Shown here: positions 9,234 through 18,770 of the stretch, in pieces
Layout: each line of letters opens with the position of its first letter
Position numbering within the stretch: the stretch's first letter is position 1
NCBI RefSeq assembly: GCF_017916325.1
Contig: NC_090148.1
Span: 26,001 to 90,000, forward strand
Reading direction: 5' to 3'
DNA from: Leishmania martiniquensis
Lineage: Eukaryota; Euglenozoa; Kinetoplastea; Trypanosomatida; Trypanosomatidae
DNA length: 64,000 bases
Program-made: the position numbers and the translations under genes
Notes under the pieces: model-generated
What the model was told of the DNA's origin: nothing
What the model saw: the letters and a program-made list of their open reading frames with translations, nothing else
The model's database searches: none

Positions 9234-11405
9234 TCACTTGTCCACTCGCCCCGTAGTCGCCCAACTGCTCAAAGTGTCCGTCTCGTGAATGACAAGACGT
9301 CGCAGCTGCATGTTCTGCTCATCCACGCGGTCCGCATATGTCGTGACGAGCTCAAGGTGCTGCTGCATGGACTCCTTCAGATGGGCCGCCAGGTTTAGTC
9401 GCGTCACTTTGACAGGGCAGCCATAGCGCGAATACGGGCATACGACGCTGCCGCCGTCACCACCGCATGCGGCGCCGGCCTCCTCGGCGTCGAGGACCCC
9501 GGCGTTCCAGCGACGGCCCGCTGCCGGTGCACGGTGCGACGCGGGCCGGTCAACAAAGGATGTGCTACTGGTCAGCTGAACCGGCGAAGTGCGTGAAGAG
9601 TGTGCTCGCGTGAACTTCAGTGTGCCGGTACCTTCGTCAGATGTCACCGGCCCCACCGGCTCGGCAGCTGTGCTGCCGTTGAGTGCGGAAGATGCGCGCG
9701 GCGACGACGATGACGGGACTATCACACCCCTCAAAATACCCTGCGGCGGCGCCCCGATGCTGGAGCAGGAGGACACAAGTGTCTGCGATGTGTCCATCGA
9801 GTTCGGCACGATGATGCTCAGTGCAGTGCTGCGCGGAGTTTGTGTTGCGCGGTTGGGGTTGCGCACACAGCTCGCCATGTGCCCCTCGAGCCGCCTCTTG
9901 CGCACGAACTGCAGGCAGTACGGGCACGCCACCTTCGCAGCGTCGCAGCTCTGCTCATGCGCTGCGAGCGTTTGGCGACTCTGCACGCCGCCGCAGTACC
10001 GGCACTTCACCTTCGCCTCCGCGCATTCCTGCTGGGTGTGCTTGTCTAGGAGTTGGCGCTGTACTATGGCACCACATGCGCTGCAGCGGATCGGCGCGCG
10101 GGCGCACCGGCGAGTGTGGCTAGCGATTTCGCTACGCAGCATGCGCTCGTTGCAGTGCTGGCAGCGCACAGGCGAATCCCTGCACTCGGCCATGTGCGCC
10201 TCGAGCTCCTGTCTGTCTACCTCCTGCCTACAGTGGGGGCAGGTCGCCACCTGGCGCTTGCATACATGCCGGTCGCCAACGAAGATCGGCTGCCCGCACG
10301 TCTTACATGGGATCGGCTTCACCCCATTGTGTGGGTTTGTGGGCCCCTTCAGCTCTTTGATGCGGTCCGCGTACCGCAGCGTATTGAGCGTGTCCTCGCA
10401 GTGGCTCTGACAGGGTGATATCGCCGCAATCACGCAAGTCTTGCACCGGCCCACAAAGCTCTCGCGAAGAATCTGCGTCAGCTTTGAACCACGAAACGGA
10501 ATGTGTCGCTTGCGCATAGACATCGCGCGTATGCACTCCTTCAGAGCCAGCAGGGACTTGTTGATCTCGGCACCTTCGCGGCGCGTCTTCGCATCCGTCT
10601 CCGCCGTGTCAGAGGCCCGCTCGCTGCCTGCAAGGTCGACGAAGGTGATGCGGCCCAGTTGGACCTCACTGCTGCTGTCCACCAGTCTCAGTTTGATCTC
10701 GAGCACGGCGTGCGATCGCGAGCTGCGATCGTTCGCATGCGTTGTGCCTATCGACCTCAGCTGATGCCCACTCATCATCAGCGCATGGACATCGTCGACA
10801 GAGCTGACGACCTGCTCGGTGATGCCCATGATGTGCACGTTCTGGTACTCATCCTGCAGCATCTTCACTTCCGCTCGATCGTTGAGCAGGTCGTAGAGCT
10901 TTGACCCGTACACCTCATAGAAGCTTGCTGTCATGGTGCTGCTCTCCGTCATGGTGAGGAGCTCCGTCACGGCTAGGCTGTAAAGGCCAGGACGCTCCCC
11001 AGTGCCGAGCATCGTGTGCGTTTTGCCGCTGCCTGTCTGCCCAAATGCAAAGATGACCGCGCCGCCGCCTTCCCGCACACTCTGGAGGAGAGGCTGACAG
11101 CAATGGCGGTACACATCCTCGTTGGTGCACGCCTCACCAAAGACGTGATCGTAGTTGAAGCTGCTTGGCTCAATGATAGGCGTGAGGTCGAGCTTCGTGC
11201 GCGGCTCGTACACCGTGACGGAGGACCCGCCATTCTCGCCGCAGCGCACCACGTCGTTCTCGTTATCCTCGCGACCTGGGATGCGGGGTCGCTTGCGCAC
11301 GGCGACAATGATAGATGAGCTGGCCCCAGGGCCGCTTGGCGACACGCCACAGGTACGCTCCGACTGGCGGCTCTGCGGTTCGCTGCTCGGGCTATCCTCT
11401 CGCAT
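9234..11405 (-). CDS. kinesin-13-like motor with zinc-finger tail
   Basis: A microtubule motor of 723 residues. The motor domain occupies about 30-355, with P-loop GQTGSGKTH (122-130), switch I NDRSSRSH (225-232) and switch II DLAGSER (257-263). The stretch with REGAEINKSLLALKECIRA and the NTLRYADRIKELKG neck are hallmarks of the internal-motor kinesin-13 (MCAK) family, which depolymerises microtubule ends. Unusually, a tandem array of Cys/His fingers follows at about 367-514, with six or so CxxC pairs each trailed by H-x3/4-C. A TRAF-type finger (CPYSRYGC) and a short coiled coil lie near the C-terminus. I chose the start at MREDSPSS because a strong pyrimidine tract ending in AG lies just upstream of it and downstream of the next possible ATG (11558). 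Motor identity is certain; the subfamily is likely. Confidence 0.92.
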   Translation of the reverse strand: MREDSPSSEPQSRQSERTCGVSPSGPGASSSIIVAVRKRPRIPGREDNENDVVRCGENGGSSVTVYEPRTKLDLTPIIEPSSFNYDHVFGEACTNEDVYRHCCQPLLQSVREGGGAVIFAFGQTGSGKTHTMLGTGERPGLYSLAVTELLTMTESSTMTASFYEVYGSKLYDLLNDRAEVKMLQDEYQNVHIMGITEQVVSSVDDVHALMMSGHQLRSIGTTHANDRSSRSHAVLEIKLRLVDSSSEVQLGRITFVDLAGSERASDTAETDAKTRREGAEINKSLLALKECIRAMSMRKRHIPFRGSKLTQILRESFVGRCKTCVIAAISPCQSHCEDTLNTLRYADRIKELKGPTNPHNGVKPIPCKTCGQPIFVGDRHVCKRQVATCPHCRQEVDRQELEAHMAECRDSPVRCQHCNERMLRSEIASHTRRCARAPIRCSACGAIVQRQLLDKHTQQECAEAKVKCRYCGGVQSRQTLAAHEQSCDAAKVACPYCLQFVRKRRLEGHMASCVRNPNRATQTPRSTALSIIVPNSMDTSQTLVSSCSSIGAPPQGILRGVIVPSSSSPRASSALNGSTAAEPVGPVTSDEGTGTLKFTRAHSSRTSPVQLTSSTSFVDRPASHRAPAAGRRWNAGVLDAEEAGAACGGDGGSVVCPYSRYGCPVKVTRLNLAAHLKESMQQHLELVTTYADRVDEQNMQLRRLVIHETDTLSSWATTGRVDK

Positions 11406-12569
11406 CCCCACGAAGCGTGGGGCGCCGGGTGGGCGAGGCGAGTGCGTGCGCGTCTGTTTAGGTTCGTGTGTCTGTATGTGTACCACGTCCTCCAGAGCGA
11501 GACAACAATGGTAGACCTGAGGAGAAGGGCGGAGAGAGAGTGCCGTGCATTGTGTCATGCAGGCAACATCAGTTGTGTGTATGGGGAGGGGTGGGGACAA
11601 AGAAAGGTGTGAGTGAGAGTGAAAAACGTGCGAGGAATGAAAGGGAAGCGACACGTCACGGTGAAGCGCGAGAGGCTCGAGAGGGGGACGTGGGAATGCC
11701 GCAGTGGAAGGGGTGAGATATTGAGGGGCGACGCTGGCGCAATGGCCCTCGGGGAGCCTCCCCAAGAGCAATCCTCCAGGTGGTGAACCAGAGATGGCAC
11801 TCGTTGTCAACAGTTATGAAGAGGTGGAGACGCACGTAGCGCGCACGCATAGACGGCGTGTTAGCGCTGAGCACTTTGCCCTTGCCGACAAAAAAAAATT
11901 AGCCGCGGCACGCGCCTGCGAGCGAGGGATGAGTGCCCTCCTCTACAGCCCCTTCAATCGAAGCCCTCCAAGCAGCAGCAGTGCAGTGCAGTGTCGTGCA
12001 TAGCTGCGGTCGTTCGGCTCTTGCTGCCTCTCGGTGCCCCAGTGACCTGTAAGAGAAGAAGGGGCCACACACTCAGATGTGCGCATGGGCATGCGTCGGA
12101 GCGCAAAGGCCCGAATGCATGAGAATGTGTATCAGTGCATCGGCCCGCATGCAGTCGCGGGAGAGGTGCAGCGCAGACCTGCGAGCACGCATACACACAC
12201 CCCTAAGGCACACCAGGGGTCTCCAGAAAGCTAGCACAAGATGCGCCGTTCCCCTCCCCCTGCCGCGTCCGAGCAGGCGGGCGAGGCTCAACTCAGTGAA
12301 ACCGGTGGCAAGAGCGAGAGACGGTCGGATGAGATATGGAACACTGTGCGGTGCGATGAGGGCAGCTGTTGCCCCTGAGCGCACGCGTGCGTGGAACGTT
12401 GGCAACCTGAGAGTGCTGAGCTGCCCTCCTTGTTTCCGCGCCCTCTGAGCTGGCCCCCTTTGGTCCTCGCCTTCCCTCACCACACCGCGCATTCACCTTC
12501 ACGGTCATCGCGAGTATTCAGGCCCGTATACACGCAAATATGGCGTGTGTAGGCGTTCCCCCCCCCCGT
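11406..12569. other. spacer between mL52-like and kinesin genes
   Basis: No gene seen apart from the splice-acceptor candidate near 11517. Short pyrimidine and purine tracts are scattered through it, and the right half should contain the 3' untranslated region of the gene ending at 12570. Confidence 0.55.
11517..11556 (-). promoter_or_regulatory. candidate trans-splice acceptor for kinesin gene
   Basis: On the minus strand a C/T-rich stretch (CTCTCTCCGCCCTTCTCCTC) ends directly in AG at 11518-11517. This is the polypyrimidine-plus-AG arrangement used for spliced-leader addition in kinetoplastids. Its position excludes the upstream in-frame ATG at 11558 and supports the start at 11405. No RNA evidence is available here. 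Confidence 0.55.
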
Positions 12570-13334
12570 TCATTCGTCCTTGATGGTGTTCTTCGGCTTG
12601 GGACTGACCGGCACCATGAAGTTGTCGCTCAGCGCCCATCGGCGACGCGACCAGAAGGGCCGCCGCGCGTCCCTCTTGATGGCGTCGGAGACAAAGGCGG
12701 TGGGGTCGTACGTTGCGAACATCGTGTTCGGCTCCAGCATCTCACCAGCGTGCCTGTTCGCCAAGTTGACTGGTGTGCGGCCACCCTCCTGGGCGAAGCG
12801 CTCCTCCACAACGCGCGCCACCATATCGCCTTCTAAAGGCCGCGGTGGGCGGCCGAACTCGTCTACATCCTCGAGGAACAGCGGAATCTCCGGGTCCCAG
12901 TTGCGCTGCTCTGGGGTGCCTGGTATGCGCGGCAACAGCTCCCCCTCCTCAAAACGCTCGACCATCGCAGCGGATTGGATGAGCTGCACCAGCAGATGGT
13001 CCTGGTGATGCTTAAAGGCAAATCGCTTGCCGCTAACGCTCGACGGGGTGCCATCAGCGTACTCGAAATCCGCAACTTCGCGCGACGGGCCGTACTTGCC
13101 GTAGCGGTCTCCGTGGCCGTGGTGCAGCATCCACTCGATGTGGGTCTTGCGAAAGCGCGGCCTCTCCAAGGGAAACTGCGAGCGAGCCGACGGGTACGCT
13201 GGCGCCGCCTCGGGGGCGGCCCAGGGGGGGCTGCGCTCACCCGTGTACGACGAGCGGTACTCCGAGTACTGCCGAGCCGCCGTGTGCAGCGTGGCCGCCG
13301 TGAGACACACACCGCACAAGTCACAATGGCGCAT
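12570..13334 (-). CDS. probable mitochondrial ribosomal protein mL52-like
   Basis: A 254-residue protein. The recognisable part is at about 75-120: YGKYGPSREVADFEYADGTP followed by a basic, helical stretch. This matches the pattern of the mitoribosomal large-subunit protein mL52 family as I know it (YGPL, then a D-W/F-x-Y/F-A/x-DGRPAP motif, then a basic helix). The N-terminus has a CDLCGVC cluster of unknown meaning. The rest, with many Arg and Pro and phrases such as PLEGDMVARVVEERFAQEGG, would be the kinetoplastid-specific extension; trypanosomatid mitoribosomal proteins are often much longer than their relatives. The start is an ATG and the reading frame is clean. The assignment rests on a single motif and should be treated as probable, not certain. 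Confidence 0.55.
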   Translation of the reverse strand: MRHCDLCGVCLTAATLHTAARQYSEYRSSYTGERSPPWAAPEAAPAYPSARSQFPLERPRFRKTHIEWMLHHGHGDRYGKYGPSREVADFEYADGTPSSVSGKRFAFKHHQDHLLVQLIQSAAMVERFEEGELLPRIPGTPEQRNWDPEIPLFLEDVDEFGRPPRPLEGDMVARVVEERFAQEGGRTPVNLANRHAGEMLEPNTMFATYDPTAFVSDAIKRDARRPFWSRRRWALSDNFMVPVSPKPKNTIKDE

Positions 13335-13986
13335 GTGTATGCGTGTGTGTGTGTGTGCTGGATTGGCTGCTCTTAGTGTGAAAGAGTCGTGTCAGTCATG
13401 ACGATGGGATCGAAGGCAGCGAGGAAAATGCACAACAGGCAGCGGGGTCAGCTCATGATGGCATGGGCACAGGCACGCATGTATATAGGGAGCACTGTGC
13501 GGGAAGGTAGCGTTGGCCTTTGTGGAGAGAGGCGCATACTGTCTGTACACCGAGAAGGTACGCATGTGCGGGCGACGATTTGCAGCAGGGCATGGCAGAC
13601 ACAGACACACACACACGCCACGTAACTCGCACCACGTCATACAGAGAGACACAGAAGACGCTGTGCACCGAGAGTCGCTTCACTGCCGACCCCACTCAAC
13701 GAGATGAGCATCGCTACACTTGGCCGCGGCAGCGGTGTGCACGCGCCCTGGTGCGCGTCTGTGCTGATGTCATCTTGTTGCTTGCTCTCTTCACCACATT
13801 AAGATGGTGTGCGAGAGAGAGTCATGCACGTCTGTGCGTATGTATTAAAGACGGCGCAGAGGTGCGTCGGATACCTGCTTGTACGTGTGTGTGTGTGTGT
13901 GCTTGGGGGGGGAGGGCTGCGTATCGCACCCCCAATCACCTTTGACATCCGCGCACCCTCCCCCAGCCCTCACGCACATTGTTCTC
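13335..13986. other. spacer, 0.65 kb
   Basis: No gene seen. GT/CA runs lie near 13341-13360, 13600-13620 and 13880-13902. The region should contain the 5' flank of the mL52-like gene and the 3' flank of the PhyH-like gene. Confidence 0.55.
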
Positions 13987-15390
13987 TTACTCGACATCCA
14001 ATGCCCTGTGAATCACTGGGAAGGCTGCATCGTCCGTCAGCAGCTGCCCACGCTTCCACGAGTACAGAGGCCCGTGCGAATCGCGCGATGCCCACGAGTT
14101 CAGCTTGCCGTCAAACACGCACCGGTCTGGTATAAGGGACAAGGCGTAGTTCATCATGTGTGTCGCAGGCCCCCTAGCAGCGCTGCCCGCGGCATCCCGC
14201 CCGGCTCCAGTGAGGTTCGCCTGAGTCCCCATGAGAAGGTAATTGTTAAAGAACAGTGCCGCACCAGGGGCTAGAGGAGGAAGCTCAACCACAGGAAGAT
14301 GACTTACCTCTGGCAGCCCTCGCACCATCGATCCGGCGTCGAAGATGCCACCATACTGAAAGCGGTCGAGCTCCGTCCCGTCCAGTGATAGGCTCCGCAC
14401 AACGTGGTGAGAACCTGGCACAACCACCGTGGCGGCACCCGACTGAGTCGGGTTCGGTTGTTCCAGTCCCAGCTGCGCGCACAGCGCATGTGCATGGGCA
14501 AAGTTGGTGGTGGAGCCGGTGAAGCCCAGCGGCGTCGCGTTGCTCAGTGGCGTTGCCTCGGTCGCGCTGTCGGAGTACACGCGCAGCACCACCTCGCCGG
14601 CCAAGTACCCCGAAGCCTCTCCAACGAGTTGGCCCACCGCCCCTGTAACCGAGACCGCGAGCGCTTTCAGCTCGGGAGATGTGTACCACAGCCAGCACCA
14701 CGTGCGTGGCCAGCCTTGCATGAAGGCCATCGCGTCGTTGATGTGATGATCGCGCCGAATCTCATTCTCCATGAGCCCGCTGTCTCGGTAGTGCTGGAAG
14801 CTGTGCTGGAAGTCCTCGTAGGTGTACTTGGATTGCAGTTCTCGTATGCGCTCCTCCGTCATGTCACCCGCCATCTCCTCCTCCGGCGTCACATATGAAC
14901 GGAGGCGCCTGTAGGCATTGTAGCGCTTGCGGGCCTTGGTGAGTCGGCGGTACGCCCTGTCAACGGCACGTTGACTTTTCAACGTGAGATATAATTTCTT
15001 CGTCCGCGTCTCCACATGGCGGTGGCGCTCGGACGCCTCCAACTCCCTCTGCAGATCCGGCGGCAGCGGCGCCTCGCCGAAGCCCAGCGACGTGGAGGAG
15101 GCCGGTGGCGACGGGGCGCCTGTATCGGCAGCGCCACCAGGTGCTTCCAGCGGGTTCAGCTTCGAGTTGAGCGACAGTGTAGCGCCCTGGCGGTGCTGCG
15201 CATCGAGGCCAGGGAAGATGTCATCACCTCGCTGCTGCACCGCTGCGTTGCATGTGGCCGTCAGCTGACGGGCAAGCGGCGCCGGCAGAAAGTCCTCGAC
15301 GACCAAGAAGCCGTAGTGACGGTAGGCGCGCACGGAGAGTGGGGAGAACACCGCGCGAAACCCATGCACTACGCAGCCTTTTGGAATCAT
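13987..15390 (-). CDS. phytanoyl-CoA dioxygenase (PhyH)-like protein
   Basis: A 467-residue protein with the outline of the PhyH branch of Fe(II)/2-oxoglutarate dioxygenases. An N-terminal YGFLVVEDFL phrase (about residue 25) is typical of the family entry strand. The core has GYLAGEVVLRVYSDSA and, after a loop, SGAATVVVPGSHH, equivalent to the family's 'G-x-(L/V)-x-V-x-PGSH'. A long insertion at about 110-250 is Arg/Tyr/Glu-rich and helical. The usual iron ligands are hard to find: where H-x-D is expected there is FAHAHA, and the distal region reads NNYLLMGTQANLT without the usual His. The protein may therefore be a non-catalytic or altered member. The start is the first in-frame ATG (MIPKGCVV); the open frame upstream begins only with GTG. 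Confidence 0.7.
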   Translation of the reverse strand: MIPKGCVVHGFRAVFSPLSVRAYRHYGFLVVEDFLPAPLARQLTATCNAAVQQRGDDIFPGLDAQHRQGATLSLNSKLNPLEAPGGAADTGAPSPPASSTSLGFGEAPLPPDLQRELEASERHRHVETRTKKLYLTLKSQRAVDRAYRRLTKARKRYNAYRRLRSYVTPEEEMAGDMTEERIRELQSKYTYEDFQHSFQHYRDSGLMENEIRRDHHINDAMAFMQGWPRTWCWLWYTSPELKALAVSVTGAVGQLVGEASGYLAGEVVLRVYSDSATEATPLSNATPLGFTGSTTNFAHAHALCAQLGLEQPNPTQSGAATVVVPGSHHVVRSLSLDGTELDRFQYGGIFDAGSMVRGLPEVSHLPVVELPPLAPGAALFFNNYLLMGTQANLTGAGRDAAGSAARGPATHMMNYALSLIPDRCVFDGKLNSWASRDSHGPLYSWKRGQLLTDDAAFPVIHRALDVE

Positions 15391-17264
15391 TCCTGGGCGA
15401 CGGTCCTCTCCAAGTCTTGTGCGTGCGCAGGGCCATGGCCGGCAGATGCCGCCCACCCACCCCCAGGGCACCACCGTAAGAGGAAAGAGAAAAAAATACA
15501 GACGGGAGAGGGACGCCGCAGAGAATTGAAGAGAGAGAGCGCCGTGAAAGAGGGATGCGCATGCATATCAAGTTGGGCCCACACAAGACAAGCGCTGCAC
15601 GGAGTGAGCTGCGTTGGTACATCACACACAGAGGCATCTGCTGAGGGAGGGAAGGGGGGATTTTCCCGCTACGAGGGGGAGAGCGACAAAAAGCGCTGCC
15701 CATCCGTGCGTAAGGGCGTCGACGCACGCACTCCACATTCTCCTCTCCCTGAACCCCTGCTTAGGCAATCTCTTGACGATTGCTCGCTTTCCCAGTATGG
15801 CTGGTGCAGCGCTAATATGTGCATCGCCGCCACATCACATTGCTTCTCGTTAGTGTTCTGTGCCAATGGTAGAGCGAGAGAAGCCTCGCATACGCGCAGC
15901 ACAGATGCATAGAAATAGACCAGCAAGCAAGCACGGCGAGAACGCACACAGACGCGATAGTGAAGATGAAGCGAGCGTGTGTGTGTGTGTGTGCGTGTAT
16001 GCGCACACGTCCGGCTGTATAAAGGGAGAGAGAGAGGGCAAAGGCGACGCGAAGCGGAAAGGGGGGAGGAGAGTGCGAGTGAAGAAAAGAGGTTAGAGGC
16101 GCCACATTGAGGCAAACAGACATGGAGAGAGAGAGCGGGGGGGAGAGGGAGAGGGAGAGGGCGGGGAGGGAGGGCGGGGGCGATCCATGACGGGTGGAGC
16201 GGGCGATACGAGACACACAAACACGCGCGCGGGCGCGCATCGTGAGCTGAAATTGAGGAAAATGGAGAAAACGCAAACAAAGTCTCGCTGCTGTGAAACG
16301 GCCCCTTTCACTCACCGGTGTGGGGCGAAGTATGGCCGTACGTGGGAGGGGATAGGAAGAGGGGGAAATAAGTGGAAGTGCGCAAGCGGCACTCGCCTGA
16401 TTTCTCTTCCAACGCCTCTATACCACGACCGACGTCATCAATCCGGTTTCACACGCGCGCACGCACTTACCCTCAACGCATGTCTCACGGACCCCACTCA
16501 CCATCACCCACACACACAAACACTCGCTCCTCTTTTCCTCTTTACGCGCAGCCGCCCCCGCTTTCTAATGTTTACGATTGTATCCCTAGTGTCTATGTGT
16601 TTGGTACCAGTCAAGCGCACCGAGGGAGGACGTAACGCACAGATATACGCGTGCACAGCAGTGCACAGCGGCTGTGGATGGAGCTCTCTCTCTCCTCTTC
16701 TGGCGCTGATGGTGAGGACAGTGGGGAGGGAGGGGGAGGGAGGGAAGCGAACGGTGAAGAGCATCGGCGGTATGTACATGTCTGAGAATTAGCAAGAGAA
16801 GCTGTAAAATAATGCAACTGCCGATGGGAAGCGGGCTGAGGAGTGAAGGGGGGTATGGGGGACCACCCGCGACAGGGGGGGCGAAGGGCGTCTTCCCTCT
16901 GCAATGTGTATATGTCAGGCGGGGGGAGGAAGGGGGAGTACGCGGAGAAGCGCAACAAAGATTGAAAGGATGAAAGAAAAGACACACACACACACTATAC
17001 ATCGGAGGGGGGAGGGGGGAGAGCTAAGATACACAAAGATGTCCGTCGTCATCTGGAAAAGACAAGTGAGTCGCTCGGCCGGTATTCAGGAGTGAAGAAG
17101 GGCGCGCGCAGAGTTGGGAGGGGGGAGAGAAAGAAATATCGTCTGTCTGTCTGTCTGTGTGTGTGTGTGTCGAAATAGCAGCGTTCGTTACCCTCCCTCC
17201 TCGTGATCGGATAGCTGTCTCTCCACCCTCTGCACGGCCCTCTTCCGCCGCGCGTTTCTTCTCA
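15391..17264. other. low-complexity spacer, 1.9 kb
   Basis: No gene seen. It contains strong GA/CT tracts (about 16115-16180 and 16840-17040), a GT run at 15978-15995 and CTGT repeats at about 17143-17170. All open frames are compositionally skewed. It should contain the PKAR 3' untranslated region and the 5' flank of the PhyH-like gene. Confidence 0.55.
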
Positions 17265-18770
17265 CTAGACTGCTGCCGTGGAGCCCTGCTGCTGTTGCTG
17301 GAGCACGCGCTGGTAGTACTCGTACTTAGCGGAGGTGCTATCTCGCTTCAGCACGTCCATAACAGGGCCCATGCACATCTCGAAATGCCGCCGGTTGAGC
17401 TTCGCCGTCGTGACGTCCGTCACGGCCACGACGTCCGCGACGGTGCGGTGCTCGTTGATGAACTCAAGCTCGCCAATGTGGTCGCCGCTGTGGAACTCGC
17501 ACACCTTCTTCTTGTTGCCGGCCTCGTCGCGGCCAATGACCTCCACGGTGCCCTCGATAATGATGTACAGCCATTCGCCCTCCTCGTCGTAGTGAATGAT
17601 GTAGTCGCCAGCGGCGAATTCATCGCTCGTGAGGGCGTCTGCGACTTGCATGCGCTCGTAATTGTCGAGGCTCTGCAGGAAGGGAATATTGGCCAGCATC
17701 GTCATGTACGTGTCACGGCGGCGGATGCAAGAACCCATGACCAAGTTGCGGTACGTTTCGCGATCCAGCACCCACGCCACGAGCTCCTCCGTGGACACCT
17801 TCACGGTTGCTACGGCGGGCGTGTCGTACAGCAGCTCCAACTCACCCACCGCCGTGCCCTCCCCCTTGACAAAAACTTTTTGGCCCTCTTTAATGATATC
17901 TGCCGAGCCGCTCTGAATCACGAAGAGTTTATCGCAGTTGACCTGCCCACACTCGATGATGCACTCATCCTTCACGAACCTCTCGCGGTACATCGCGCCC
18001 GCCACGGTGAGGATGTCCTTGCTGCCAAGGAAGCTGAAGAGCACGTTGTGGCTCAGCAGCTCGCAAATCATCTCTGTGTCCTCCTGCGACTTCTCGTGCA
18101 CCGGCGGAACATAGTTCTTCGCCGCCTCAGGATCGATGCCCTCGACCCGCACTGTGTGGCGACGAGCGCGGCCGGCGCCGAGTGACGTCAGGTCTGCCGT
18201 CACCTGAGTCGGCACCCATGTCACGCCCTCGCCAAAGGCGGCCTCCGTCTCCGCGCCGACAACCTGTTCAGCGTCCCACATGTTGCGAGTGTTCTCCTCG
18301 CACTGCTTCGCGATTCTGTTGCGCAGCTCAAAGTCTATGCGAGTTTCGCCCACTTCGATGCGGCACATGCGGCTGTTCACCTGTGCCAGGGAGAGAAGCT
18401 TGCGCCCCGCGTAGTTCGAGATGGGGTTGTTGCTGAGGTTAAGCGAGTTGGCCGTGGGGTGCACCTTGAACACATCCACGATTCGGTCAATGACGGTATT
18501 GCCCTTGACGGTATCTTCGTTGAGGTCTGAGTTGTAAAGCTTTTGGTCCGAGGCGTTGAGGTAGCGAAAGCAGCTCAGGTGCTCAATGACGTCCAGCACC
18601 GCCATCAGACCGCGGTTTCCAACGTAGTTGCCACTGAGATCTATCTCGAGGATGCCGTCGAAGGTTTCGTGGCTCTGGAAGAACGCCACCAGATTTGGAT
18701 TGGGGGTCTTCACGCCCTCCTGCTTGCATGCCTGCAGGAAGAGAGAGACAGGGGTGTCTTCAGAGGACAT
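17265..18770 (-). CDS. PKAR: protein kinase A regulatory subunit (kinetoplastid type)
   Basis: The 501-residue product has the kinetoplastid PKAR layout. A leucine-rich region at about 40-160 (LEIDLSGNYVGNRG, SLNLSNNPISNYAG) takes the place of the dimerisation domain. The inhibitor site RRHTV (203-207) follows, then two cyclic-nucleotide-binding folds at about 240-360 and 360-485. In both phosphate-binding cassettes the canonical Arg that contacts the cyclic phosphate is missing: cassette A reads GELELLYDTPAVATV and cassette B GELEFINEHRTVADV, and an acidic residue follows GEL in each. This agrees with published work showing that the trypanosome enzyme is not cAMP-activated and responds to nucleoside-type ligands. 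A glutamine run lies near the C-terminus. The start is the ATG before SSEDTPVSL; the frame is open upstream. Confidence 0.95.
   Translation of the reverse strand: MSSEDTPVSLFLQACKQEGVKTPNPNLVAFFQSHETFDGILEIDLSGNYVGNRGLMAVLDVIEHLSCFRYLNASDQKLYNSDLNEDTVKGNTVIDRIVDVFKVHPTANSLNLSNNPISNYAGRKLLSLAQVNSRMCRIEVGETRIDFELRNRIAKQCEENTRNMWDAEQVVGAETEAAFGEGVTWVPTQVTADLTSLGAGRARRHTVRVEGIDPEAAKNYVPPVHEKSQEDTEMICELLSHNVLFSFLGSKDILTVAGAMYRERFVKDECIIECGQVNCDKLFVIQSGSADIIKEGQKVFVKGEGTAVGELELLYDTPAVATVKVSTEELVAWVLDRETYRNLVMGSCIRRRDTYMTMLANIPFLQSLDNYERMQVADALTSDEFAAGDYIIHYDEEGEWLYIIIEGTVEVIGRDEAGNKKKVCEFHSGDHIGELEFINEHRTVADVVAVTDVTTAKLNRRHFEMCMGPVMDVLKRDSTSAKYEYYQRVLQQQQQGSTAAV

Noticed and set aside
9589..10410. 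273-codon plus-strand open frame
   Set aside because: It lies exactly antisense to the kinesin zinc-finger region; a shadow of codon bias in GC-rich coding DNA.
17157..18185. 342-codon plus-strand open frame
   Set aside because: Antisense to PKAR; its Val/Leu/Ala/His-rich sequence is the mirror of PKAR codons, and no gene in the window is on the plus strand.
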